Source of the DNA: Kiritimatiellia bacterium
GTDB lineage: Bacteria > Verrucomicrobiota > Kiritimatiellia > RFP12 > UBA1067
Assembly: GCA_017521065.1 (NCBI GenBank)
Contig: JAFXEA010000478.1
Coordinates: 1-11,090, forward strand
Direction: 5' to 3'
DNA length: 11,090 bases
The position numbers and the translations under genes were made by a program. Below the pieces are notes generated by a model that was not told where the DNA came from, made no database searches, and worked only from the letters and a program-made list of their open reading frames with translations. Positions 1 through 6,617 of this stretch are shown one piece after another; position 1 is the first letter of the stretch, and each line of letters begins with the position of its first letter.

Positions 1-654
1 CCCATTCAACTCGCACTTTCCATGCATATCCGAATATGGCCCAAGACAGAAATATCCGGCATCTGACTGACATGAGATCTTCGCATCTCCATCAAGCATC
101 AGCCTGCACAGGGTAATGGCTGTTGGAGACAGGTTAACAATCGCGCCTTCTCCATTTACGCCTGTGCCCTTGATGTGGATTCTGTGAGGTCCGAATGAGA
201 CCCCTTTATCTGTCGCCACATTTACGAACATTGCCCCTTCACAGATGGTGAAAGTGCGTCTGTCGTTGTTTTCGCTCCAAACGTTGCCCTTGCCGGTGGC
301 TACCGCATTGGTTACGACACCTGCTTCTATTATCAGGCTTCCGCTGAAGTTCCCCTGCGCCACAGAAAGCGTCCAGTGCGCATCACCGCGTTTCACCCAG
401 GCACCATGCCCCAGCAACTTCGTGGTCGGAGCCTTCGATGTCTGAAATATGTTCGTGGCGCCATCCGAGATTGTGATGCTAGTCAAAGAATTCACACGGT
501 CATAGTCACTATCTGTTACAATAACAGTGGTGCCCTTGGGAATCGTCGCATCTCCACTCTCTGGCCACACAAATGCCGAATCATCTGCAGACGCCAGAAG
601 TGCGGCACTAACCGTCAACGCACCAAACATCACACCAGTCAACCTATTCACCAT
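1..654 (-). CDS. Secreted beta-solenoid / autotransporter-like protein, C-terminus outside window
   Basis: An open frame of 218 codons runs from an ATG at 654 off the left edge without a stop. The start is supported by AAAGGGAG (661-668) six bases upstream. Residues 1-24 form a signal peptide: a short basic start (MVNR), a hydrophobic core (about 5-21) and a likely cleavage after ASA, before DDSAF. The rest is rich in short beta-strand-forming segments with Gly, Asn, Thr and Ser. Residues 94-115 (WTLSVAQGNFSGSLIIEAGVV) resemble the autotransporter-associated (PATR-type) strand repeat, in which a W/L-T-L-S strand precedes an SG turn and a 'linked to G' strand. Such proteins are usually large, exported and cell-surface attached, but the anchoring C-terminus cannot be seen here. 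It follows the phosphoesterase gene by 69 bases with no clear terminator between, so co-transcription is possible. The precise function is unknown. Confidence 0.75.
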   Translation of the reverse strand, partial: MVNRLTGVMFGALTVSAALLASADDSAFVWPESGDATIPKGTTVIVTDSDYDRVNSLTSITISDGATNIFQTSKAPTTKLLGHGAWVKRGDAHWTLSVAQGNFSGSLIIEAGVVTNAVATGKGNVWSENNDRRTFTICEGAMFVNVATDKGVSFGPHRIHIKGTGVNGEGAIVNLSPTAITLCRLMLDGDAKISCQSDAGYFCLGPYSDMHGKCELNG

Positions 655-723
655 TTCGCACTCCCTTTCACATAGAGATCTTCCAATTCGATGACCGACC
701 ATCCGGCCTAGCCGATTTAACAA

Positions 724-2196
724 TCAACGGTTCGTAGCAAGTGCGAACGGAGTGGCGATAGGATCGCCTTTGACACCGAATGCATTCACAGGGCGCACGA
801 CATAGCGTACGATCCAGCCATCCGGCACCTCTTCAGGCGTAATCAGGCACTTCACCGGCTCCGTCTCCATCGACTCTCCATACAGATAGCGAGGCGAGAA
901 TATGCGCTTCTGGACCAGAACACGCTCCACATCTCCCTGCTGAAGCTCCACCGTAACCTCGTAGTCGTTGGCACGAGGATTAAGCGCCGGGGGAAACTCC
1001 ACAACCCTCATATTATGCGCCACTCCTGAACGGTCCTTGCTCTTGGTCCGCGAAAGCTTGATCTTTGCACCCTTGGCGAACTGCGGAACGGGAAGAGTAT
1101 CCTTGCGCACGTCGTACGAGAATGGCTTCTTCTCAATGGGCATCGAGAAGGACTCGAACGGAACAACCCAGTCCGGCCCAAGCTGGACATCGTGCCTGAA
1201 CTCCCAGCGACGGATAACCACTGCCTTGTCGTAGACGATGCAGAGCAGTCCCTGATTCGTCTGGCCGGAAGCGTGCTGTCCCATCGTCTTCACCGGCTTC
1301 GGCGGGGACGGCGGCACTCGATCCCTCGTGCAGTAACCGTTCTCACGTCCGCCCATCGTGCAGCAGTACCTAAGGGACGGCACATGCACGCAGGTGAACG
1401 CACCCTGCCAGATATTCTTTTCCGATGACGCCGACACATGGCAGTGTCCGCAGAACGCCATTAGATTAGGATACTTAGAGAAGAGTTTCGTGCTCTTGCC
1501 CTCATCAAGGTTCGCCGCCGTCGGACCAAGCACGGTTCCGCGCATCACGCGGTGCTGAGAATAGAAGAACGGTTTTCTGGTATCGAACTTGTGCGATGCG
1601 AAGAACTCCTCAAGTCCAGGCGTATTGTGCCCATACTTGTTGGTAGGTTCGCCACGGGTGAAGTGCGAAAGAACAAAATCATATCCCTTAACCGTCTTGA
1701 GCTGGATCGGAGCCCAAGGTTCCTTGAAACACCTCTCCCATATAGCCTTGCGGTCGCCATCGAATATGATTCCGCGCTTGCGGGCTTCGGGATCGGGCCA
1801 TGCCTTCTTGGCCTCCGGCAGATCCCAATAGGATTGCGACATGTCATGATCGCCATAGTGCATGAGGTTCGCTACAGGGCGTCCATCGACGGCGGATCTG
1901 CCGTTAGGAAACACCTTGAACCACTCATCGGCAAGAATCTGAAGTTCCTGTTCAAGACCGTAGTCCGCAAGATCTCCACAGGCAAGAACGCCATCAACCT
2001 TCCACGAATCAAGCTTGCGCAAAGCCTTTTCAAGATACGGCTGTTTCCCCGGTGCAACCACATGGATATCGGAAAGCGCACCGAAACGCATTCTTTCCTT
2101 GCCGAGATCCATCTTCTGTGCGGCAGAACCGATTTTAGGGGCGACAGCGGCGAATGCACCCGCCGCACCAATGAAACTTCTTCTCTGCATATTCAT
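724..2196 (-). CDS. Tat-signal calcineurin-like metallophosphoesterase (490 aa)
   Basis: This is a probable exported metal-dependent phosphoesterase; the substrate is unknown. The N-terminus (MQRRSFIGAAGAFAAVAP) has twin arginines at 5-6 followed by a weakly hydrophobic stretch, typical of Tat export with folded cofactors. Calcineurin-like motifs appear in order: DIH (43-45), GD (74-75), GDHD (115-118), a His in FYSQHR (215; H178 in LSHF is an alternative), and GHCH (250-253). The third motif is unusual because the normal GNH(E/D) asparagine is replaced by aspartate. Residues from about 300 on contain no catalytic motif and look like an added beta-rich domain. The start at 2196 is chosen because AAGGAG (2205-2210) lies 8 bases upstream; Met3 would be 14 bases away. 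It is the second Tat phosphoesterase in the window, but the two are too different in length and sequence to be a recent duplication. Family assignment is secure; the substrate is not. Confidence 0.85.
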   Translation of the reverse strand: MNMQRRSFIGAAGAFAAVAPKIGSAAQKMDLGKERMRFGALSDIHVVAPGKQPYLEKALRKLDSWKVDGVLACGDLADYGLEQELQILADEWFKVFPNGRSAVDGRPVANLMHYGDHDMSQSYWDLPEAKKAWPDPEARKRGIIFDGDRKAIWERCFKEPWAPIQLKTVKGYDFVLSHFTRGEPTNKYGHNTPGLEEFFASHKFDTRKPFFYSQHRVMRGTVLGPTAANLDEGKSTKLFSKYPNLMAFCGHCHVSASSEKNIWQGAFTCVHVPSLRYCCTMGGRENGYCTRDRVPPSPPKPVKTMGQHASGQTNQGLLCIVYDKAVVIRRWEFRHDVQLGPDWVVPFESFSMPIEKKPFSYDVRKDTLPVPQFAKGAKIKLSRTKSKDRSGVAHNMRVVEFPPALNPRANDYEVTVELQQGDVERVLVQKRIFSPRYLYGESMETEPVKCLITPEEVPDGWIVRYVVRPVNAFGVKGDPIATPFALATNR

Positions 2197-2217
2197 ATTC
2201 CATTCTCCTTGCTTTTA

Positions 2218-2223
2218 ATTATA
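2218..2223 (-). promoter_or_regulatory. -10 box of probable promoter for the phosphoesterase at 724-2196
   Basis: A perfect TATAAT on the minus strand sits 21 bases upstream of the ATG at 2196, in an AT-rich part of the 141-base gap after the racemase gene. No good -35 hexamer is visible at 16-18 bases (TATCAT is at 17). It would let this gene be transcribed separately from the racemase operon. Confidence 0.5.
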
Positions 2224-2337
2224 CAATATTTTCACCTTGAATGATATCAAGCATTTGAGAGGCTCTATCACAGATGGAGCACTGGATCATCACTTCAACG
2301 AAACCAGGCTCATTGCGCCAAAGCCGCCTTGTTGATA

Positions 2338-3570
2338 TTATTTCCCGAATATCTCGCGGCTGGAGACCGGAAGGAGTTCGAAGAGGCGTTTGACTGAATC
2401 TGCGGACATCGTCTTGCGCATCATGGGAACGATCTCCGTACCGATATCCCTCAATCCGAGAGGGCGACCGTATTTCACATCCATTGAAAGCGGACCGTTG
2501 CGTCCGATCGACATGAAGGAACGGACTCGCGGACGTTCCGGACCCTTCCGGTTCAGGATGCTATCCTTGCATAGCGAACGGTAGCATTGCACCGCCGTAT
2601 ATACCGCAGGATCAACGAAAACGAGATCATCCGCAAGCAACGCCGAATAACGCACATCCTTGCGCAGCTCAGCCAACGTTTTCTTGAACACCGACAGCAC
2701 AAACGGATAGTGGGTGCATCCAAGGATCACAGCCCTTATCGGCGCCTTGCCGCCACGCGAACGGTATGACTCGACCATTGCAACAAAATTCGTCCGTGCG
2801 CAATCCTTCACACCCGGTTCGTCGTTCTCAACAGCCTCGGCCAGCCCGATACCGCCACGATTGACGATTTCGCAGCAATCGACATTCCTCTCGGCGAGGG
2901 CGGAACGCAATGTCCGTTCGTACACTCCGGACGCAATGGTCCCTGGAGTAGCGATTACACCGACGGCAAAAGGTGCGATGCCCTTCTTGACATCCAGCGC
3001 ATCCATCGTCGCTTCGACACCGGCATTGACGACACCGATGACCTTCGCGCCTTTCGGCTTTGCAGCCTCCGTCGAGGCTTCCAGTCCGTACGCCGTCGCC
3101 GTGTTGCATGCGATGACGACTATCTTGGACGGCGCATGTCCATCCTCTCCAAGCACAAATTCCGTATCACGGACGATGAGTTCGCGGAGAAAGTCCGTCT
3201 TGCCCTTCGCCCCATAAAGACCATACGGCATGTTAGCCTGATCGCCGAAATAGACGAAGTTCTCGGATACGAGATCTGGGCGTCCGTCAGGACGGCGTTC
3301 ACCGGTGGCATTGTCGAACTCATCCACTGTGAGAAGCTTCTCGAGCACGGTAAGACCACCCGTTCCAGAATCGAACACACCGACAGGGCGCTCCGACGAA
3401 AACACCACGGACACCGTCAATGCCACAGCCGTACAGAACAGGCCTCTTACTGTCGAGGCACTTGCAAAACCTCGTGCATGGGAGGGGCAGCGTCCTCGCT
3501 GCCCACGATTCGTCGACGCACGGGCAACGAGGACGTTGCCCCTCCCGGGTTTTGCAAGTGTCTCTGTCAT
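2338..3570 (-). CDS. MurI-family glutamate/aspartate racemase with buried signal peptide and in-frame palindromic insertion
   Basis: Cofactor-independent amino-acid racemases of this family interconvert L- and D-glutamate (or aspartate) with two cysteines; D-Glu feeds peptidoglycan. The hallmarks are present: DSGTGG (67-72), IACNTATA with catalytic Cys155 and GCTHYP with catalytic Cys285. I choose the ATG at 3570 (410 aa) because AGAAAGG (3580-3586) lies 9 bases upstream and it begins just after the methyltransferase stop; an upstream in-frame ATG at 3693 would overlap that gene by 118 bases. The family domain starts only at about residue 61. Residues 3-40 are encoded by a palindromic element and are Arg/Gly-rich. 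Residues 41-59 (VRGLFCTAVALTVSVVFSS) look like a signal peptide or membrane segment. Normal MurI is cytoplasmic, about 260-290 aa and starts near RPVGVFDSG. An internal GTG could restart a cytoplasmic form, but no ribosome site precedes it. Extra sequence at 86-105 and the C-terminus make it longer than MurI, so I give no symbol. Confidence 0.85.
   Translation of the reverse strand: MTETLAKPGRGNVLVARASTNRGQRGRCPSHARGFASASTVRGLFCTAVALTVSVVFSSERPVGVFDSGTGGLTVLEKLLTVDEFDNATGERRPDGRPDLVSENFVYFGDQANMPYGLYGAKGKTDFLRELIVRDTEFVLGEDGHAPSKIVVIACNTATAYGLEASTEAAKPKGAKVIGVVNAGVEATMDALDVKKGIAPFAVGVIATPGTIASGVYERTLRSALAERNVDCCEIVNRGGIGLAEAVENDEPGVKDCARTNFVAMVESYRSRGGKAPIRAVILGCTHYPFVLSVFKKTLAELRKDVRYSALLADDLVFVDPAVYTAVQCYRSLCKDSILNRKGPERPRVRSFMSIGRNGPLSMDVKYGRPLGLRDIGTEIVPMMRKTMSADSVKRLFELLPVSSREIFGK
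3451..3454. repeat. Left copy of 4-bp direct repeat (TGTC) flanking the palindromic element
   Basis: TGTC lies immediately outside the left end of the inverted repeat and matches 3565-3568. It is interpreted as a target-site duplication. One more matching C at 3450 and 3564 means the repeat could be read as 5 bp (CTGTC). Confidence 0.6.
3485..3504. repeat. Perfect 8-bp hairpin 1 inside the palindromic element
   Basis: gggcagcg / cgctgccc with a 4-base loop (tcct). The pair 3490-3499 is G-C; the corresponding pair in hairpin 2 is A-T. Confidence 0.75.
3522..3541. repeat. Perfect 8-bp hairpin 2 inside the palindromic element
   Basis: gggcaacg / cgttgccc with a 4-base loop (agga, the complement of loop 1 read backwards). 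The pair 3527-3536 is A-T where hairpin 1 has G-C, so each local hairpin stays perfect while the long arm-to-arm pairing gains mismatches. Confidence 0.75.
3565..3568. repeat. Right copy of 4-bp direct repeat (TGTC) flanking the palindromic element
   Basis: This is the second TGTC, directly outside the right end of the inverted repeat. On the coding strand it is the GACA of the start context ATGACA, so insertion occurred within the second codon region of the racemase gene. Confidence 0.6.
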
Positions 3571-3575
3571 ATGAA

Positions 3576-4601
3576 CTAACCTTTCTGCGCACGGAGAACC
3601 GTATACCCGCGGCGCTTCAGCACATCCACCTTCCCGAAGAACTTTCCGCAAGCCTCCTTGATTATGTCTGGAGACTTCGCCACCATCCAGCACACACCGT
3701 CCGGCGCGAGCGATGCGGCGGCGATTTCGGCGAAGAGATCGGCGATGCGGCCCTCTCCATAGTAGGGAGGGTTTGCAAGCGCTATCTTGAACTTTCCGCG
3801 AAGCGGATGGTCTTCAGCAAGACCGACATCTGAAAGGATGCACTCCGCGCCAATGCCTAGAGAATCGGCATTGTGTCTCGCGGCGGCAATTGCGCGCGAA
3901 TGGGAATCGACAAGCGCAGCGGGGGAATCCTTCACCCCCTTGCGACGGAGCGCATCTGCGACAAGAAGCCCGACAAGTCCGCATCCGCACCCGATGTCAA
4001 GTATGGGGACAGCCCCTTCTTTCTCCAATCCGGATTCCGCAATCTCCTTCGAGACAACCTCGGCGAGGGAAAGACCGCCCTCGTCCGGACGTCTGTGGCA
4101 GAAGCACCCCGGCAGAGACATGAACTTGAGCTTTTCGCCGCCAGGCACTGAAGCTTCAAACTCCGCCGCAAAGGAACGGATGCGCTTAAGCTCACCTTTC
4201 TTGAGGCAGACGCATTTCACCGGAGCCCGACGTGATGCCCTGCTGCTCGATATCTTGCTGAAACCGATCTTGGCGAGCGTATCCGGCTCAACACCCTCTG
4301 TCGTGAACTGCGCACCATCCGCAAGATGCAGATATATGTCCTGAAGCGTATCAAGTTCCAGCTCGGCGCTCACCAGCTTGGATGTCGCGTAGTAGAACGC
4401 CTCGGAATAGATTGCGTCTTCGGGCAGTCCGGCGGCGCAGACGACCTCTACGTTGCGTCTGCGCCTTCCATTGTCCTCGCACACCTTCCGCGCCTGATAG
4501 CAATCGTACGCGTGTACGGTTATGCTGTCCTCAGGATGCTTCCGGGCATACTCAAGCGGGAACCTTCCGCTGCGGCAGCCAGAGAAAAGGATGTCAGCCA
4601 T
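3576..4601 (-). CDS. RsmC-like class I SAM-dependent methyltransferase (341 aa)
   Basis: A probable RNA base methyltransferase acting in the cytoplasm with S-adenosylmethionine. The C-terminal half has the SAM-binding motif I, LDIGCGCGLVG (201-211), an acidic motif II (LVDSHSRA, 230-237), and the NPPY motif (277-280) that base N-methyltransferases use to hold the target amino group. The N-terminal half (1-130) resembles a degenerate methyltransferase-like domain (FYYATSKLVSAELEL, about 69-83). This two-half layout is that of RsmC/RlmG, which methylate guanines in 16S or 23S rRNA. Length (341 aa) fits RsmC (about 340). The exact rRNA position, or even RNA as target, is not proven by sequence alone. 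The start at 4601 is supported by GGAAAGG (4607-4613) five bases upstream. It begins 14 bases after the aconitase stop and ends 5 bases before the racemase ATG, so all three are probably one operon. Confidence 0.75.
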   Translation of the reverse strand: MADILFSGCRSGRFPLEYARKHPEDSITVHAYDCYQARKVCEDNGRRRRNVEVVCAAGLPEDAIYSEAFYYATSKLVSAELELDTLQDIYLHLADGAQFTTEGVEPDTLAKIGFSKISSSRASRRAPVKCVCLKKGELKRIRSFAAEFEASVPGGEKLKFMSLPGCFCHRRPDEGGLSLAEVVSKEIAESGLEKEGAVPILDIGCGCGLVGLLVADALRRKGVKDSPAALVDSHSRAIAAARHNADSLGIGAECILSDVGLAEDHPLRGKFKIALANPPYYGEGRIADLFAEIAAASLAPDGVCWMVAKSPDIIKEACGKFFGKVDVLKRRGYTVLRAQKG

Positions 4602-4615
4602 TTGGACCTTTCCGG

Positions 4616-6565
4616 TTACTTGAGCGAAGCGAGAAGACCGCCCGCAAGGATCAGCTCTTTCTCGCGGTCCGAAAGCGAAGTGGTCGCAGTGAACGTCTTG
4701 CCTCCGGCCTTGACCGTAACCTTGCCGTCGCCTTCAACGGCCTTGCGGATGTCGGCGAATTCAAGCTTCTCTCCGGCCTTGAGCGAGTCGTAGTCCTTAG
4801 CATTGTCGAAGATGAACGGCACGATGCCGAAGTTGATCAGGTTCGCGCGATGGATGCGTTCGATGGACTTCGCGAGAACCGCCTTGACGCCAAGGTACAT
4901 CGGGCAGAGCGCTGCGTGTTCGCGGCTCGAGCCCTGTCCGTAGCTTTCGCCGGCGACGATCACGTTCGCAAGCCCCGCCTTCACGTTCGCAAGGCAGTTG
5001 TCGTGGAACTTCGGATCGCACGGCTCGAAAACGAACTTCGCGTACTCGGGGATGTTCGAACGGAACTTGAGACGCGCACCGGCAGGCATGATGTGGTCGG
5101 TGGTGATCTTGTCCTCGACCTTGATTGCGCACACGGCTTTGAGAGACTCTGCGAGCGGCACACCCTTCGGAACAGGGGCGATGTTCGGCCCGCGGACGAT
5201 CTCAGTACCCTTGACGCCCTTGCGGGCGGTCTTGCGGTAGAGGAACATCTCGTCGTCTATCGGGAACTTCTTCGGCGCGGGGACAGCGGCGACGGGCTTT
5301 TTGCGCGGATCCTCGACCTTACCCGTAAGTGCGCTTGCTGCAGCGGTCTCAGGGGAGACGAGATACACCTGCGCACTCTTCGTGCCGCTGCGACCCTCGA
5401 AGTTGCGGTTGTTGGTGCGGAGGGAGACTGCGCCGGTGCGCGGACTCATGTGTGCACCGATGCAGAAACCACAGGCGTTCTCGAGGATGCGGCATCCGGC
5501 CTTGACGAGAATCGCGAGCGATCCGTCGGCGGCGAGCATGTTCACGACCTGACGCGAGCCGCATGCGATGCCGACCTCGACATCGTCCGCAACGTGCTTG
5601 CCCTTGAGAGCGAGCGCGACGGTGCGGATGTCACGGTAGGAGGAGTTCGTGCAGGAGCCGATCATGATCTGGTTGACCTTCGTACCCTTCATCTTCTTCA
5701 CCGTGACGATATTGCCCGGAGAATGCGGTGCGGCCATGAGCGGTTCAATCTTAGAAAGGTCGATGGTGACGGTGTCATCGTACTTGGCGCCCTTGTCGGC
5801 GACAAGCTCCACCCAGTCCTTTGCGCGGCACTGCGCGGCGAGGAACTGCTTGGTGACGGAGTCTGACGGAAACACGCTCGTCGTGACTCCGAGCTCTGCT
5901 CCCATGTTGGTGATCGTGGCGCGGCTGGGAACGTCAAGCGTCTTCACGCCAGGGCCGAAGTATTCGAAAATCCAGCCGACGTTGCCCTTCGTGCCGTAGG
6001 TGGAAAGGACCTTGAGGATGACATCCTTGGCGCTCGTTCCCTTGGGAAGCTTGCCGACGAGCTTGATGCCGCGAACCTTGGGCGTGGGAATGTGGAATGC
6101 GCCGCCCGCCATCGCAACGGCGATGTCAATGCCGCCTGCGCCAATCGCGATCATGCCGATACCGCCGCCGGTGGGCGTGTGGGAATCGCTGCCTAGAAGC
6201 GTCTTGCCCGGCTTGCCGAAACGCTCGAGGTGAAGCTGGTGGCAGATGCCGTTTCCGGCCTTGGAGTAGATGATGCCGTACTTCTTGGCGACGGAGGCGA
6301 GGAAGTCGTGGTCATCGGCGTTCTCGAAACCGATTTGGACAGTGTTGTGGTCCACGTACGAGACTGCAAGCTCGTTGCGCACGTGCGGAACGTCCATCGA
6401 CTCGAACTGAAGATAGGCCATCGTGCCGGTCGCGTCCTGCGTAAGAGTCTGGTCAATGCGGATGCCAAGCTCGGAATCCTTTGCGGGATCGCCCTCGACG
6501 AGATGGGCGGCAATTATCTTGCGCGTGACGTTCAACGCTTCGGTCTTCTTCATGTTCTTTTTCAT
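4616..6565 (-). CDS. Aconitate hydratase, short single-chain (Aquifex-type) form, 649 aa
   Basis: Cytoplasmic [4Fe-4S] hydro-lyase interconverting citrate and isocitrate in the TCA cycle. Motifs are complete: SDSHTPTGGG (126-135), cluster ligands Cys305 (IGSCTNSSYRD), Cys365 and Cys368 (CGFCIGAH), NFEGRSG (388-394), and in the C-terminal swivel domain DHIMPAGA (490-497) and GSSREHAA (545-552). At 649 aa it is shorter than AcnA or AcnB (about 850-900) and fits the 640-660 aa group that lies between aconitase and isopropylmalate isomerase. A homoaconitase or isopropylmalate role cannot be excluded, but the fused swivel domain and full motif set favour aconitase. Met1 at 6565 is chosen over Met5 because AAGGAGG (6570-6576) lies four bases upstream of it. 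It is the first gene of an operon with its own promoter. A symbol is withheld since acnA/acnB refer to other subfamilies. Confidence 0.92.
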   Translation of the reverse strand: MKKNMKKTEALNVTRKIIAAHLVEGDPAKDSELGIRIDQTLTQDATGTMAYLQFESMDVPHVRNELAVSYVDHNTVQIGFENADDHDFLASVAKKYGIIYSKAGNGICHQLHLERFGKPGKTLLGSDSHTPTGGGIGMIAIGAGGIDIAVAMAGGAFHIPTPKVRGIKLVGKLPKGTSAKDVILKVLSTYGTKGNVGWIFEYFGPGVKTLDVPSRATITNMGAELGVTTSVFPSDSVTKQFLAAQCRAKDWVELVADKGAKYDDTVTIDLSKIEPLMAAPHSPGNIVTVKKMKGTKVNQIMIGSCTNSSYRDIRTVALALKGKHVADDVEVGIACGSRQVVNMLAADGSLAILVKAGCRILENACGFCIGAHMSPRTGAVSLRTNNRNFEGRSGTKSAQVYLVSPETAAASALTGKVEDPRKKPVAAVPAPKKFPIDDEMFLYRKTARKGVKGTEIVRGPNIAPVPKGVPLAESLKAVCAIKVEDKITTDHIMPAGARLKFRSNIPEYAKFVFEPCDPKFHDNCLANVKAGLANVIVAGESYGQGSSREHAALCPMYLGVKAVLAKSIERIHRANLINFGIVPFIFDNAKDYDSLKAGEKLEFADIRKAVEGDGKVTVKAGGKTFTATTSLSDREKELILAGGLLASLK

Positions 6566-6591
6566 CTTTCCTCCTTGATTTTGAAACGTAT

Positions 6592-6600
6592 ATTATACCA
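6592..6600 (-). promoter_or_regulatory. Extended -10 promoter for the aconitase operon
   Basis: The minus strand reads TGGTATAAT, a perfect extended -10 (TGnTATAAT), 26 bases upstream of the aconitase ATG and 17 bases after the stop of the DUF4091 gene. Only a weak -35 match is visible (ATGAGC, 18-base spacing), as expected for extended -10 promoters. Predicted start of transcription is near 6585. Confidence 0.65.
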
Positions 6601-6617
6601 TAGAGGAGCGATAGGGC

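Larger units (their letters stand above)
3455..3564. mobile_element. 110-bp palindromic element inserted in the racemase gene
   Basis: The stretch is an imperfect inverted repeat: left arm 3455-3504, right arm 3522-3564, 17-base centre. The outer stem pairs 3455-3471 with 3548-3564 (13 consecutive Watson-Crick pairs, cacttgcaaaacc / ggttttgcaagtg, plus four more with one G-T). After an 8-against-1 bulge, GGGAG (3480-3484) pairs with 3542-3546. Two hairpins, 3485-3504 and 3522-3541, follow directly, so the whole folds as a three-way junction. It is flanked by TGTC on both sides and carries no stop codon in any of six frames. There is no transposase in it, so it would have to be moved in trans, as REP or MITE-like elements are. 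I do not recognise a named family. Confidence 0.8.

Noticed and set aside
655..723. Short CGGC-TAG-GCCG hairpin between the 490-aa phosphoesterase and the beta-solenoid gene
   Set aside because: A four-pair stem without a T-run; no clear promoter seen either.
2224..2337. Search of the 141-base gap for a terminator, small RNA or small gene
   Set aside because: Apart from the TATAAT and ribosome site near the next gene, no stable stem with T-run, no open frame and no repeat is visible.
3376..3420. Internal GTG codons near the VVFSSERPVGVF segment as a cytoplasmic start for the racemase
   Set aside because: No Shine-Dalgarno-like sequence precedes them, so they are kept only as a possible secondary start.
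3571..3693. Upstream in-frame ATG at 3693 as racemase start
   Set aside because: It would overlap the methyltransferase by 118 bases and adds residues with no family resemblance; the ATG at 3570 has a proper ribosome site.
4382..5866. Plus-strand open frame of 494 codons
   Set aside because: It lies wholly opposite the aconitase and methyltransferase genes, is rich in Arg/Val/Asp as expected from the antisense of GC-rich codons, and has no recognisable motif or ribosome site.
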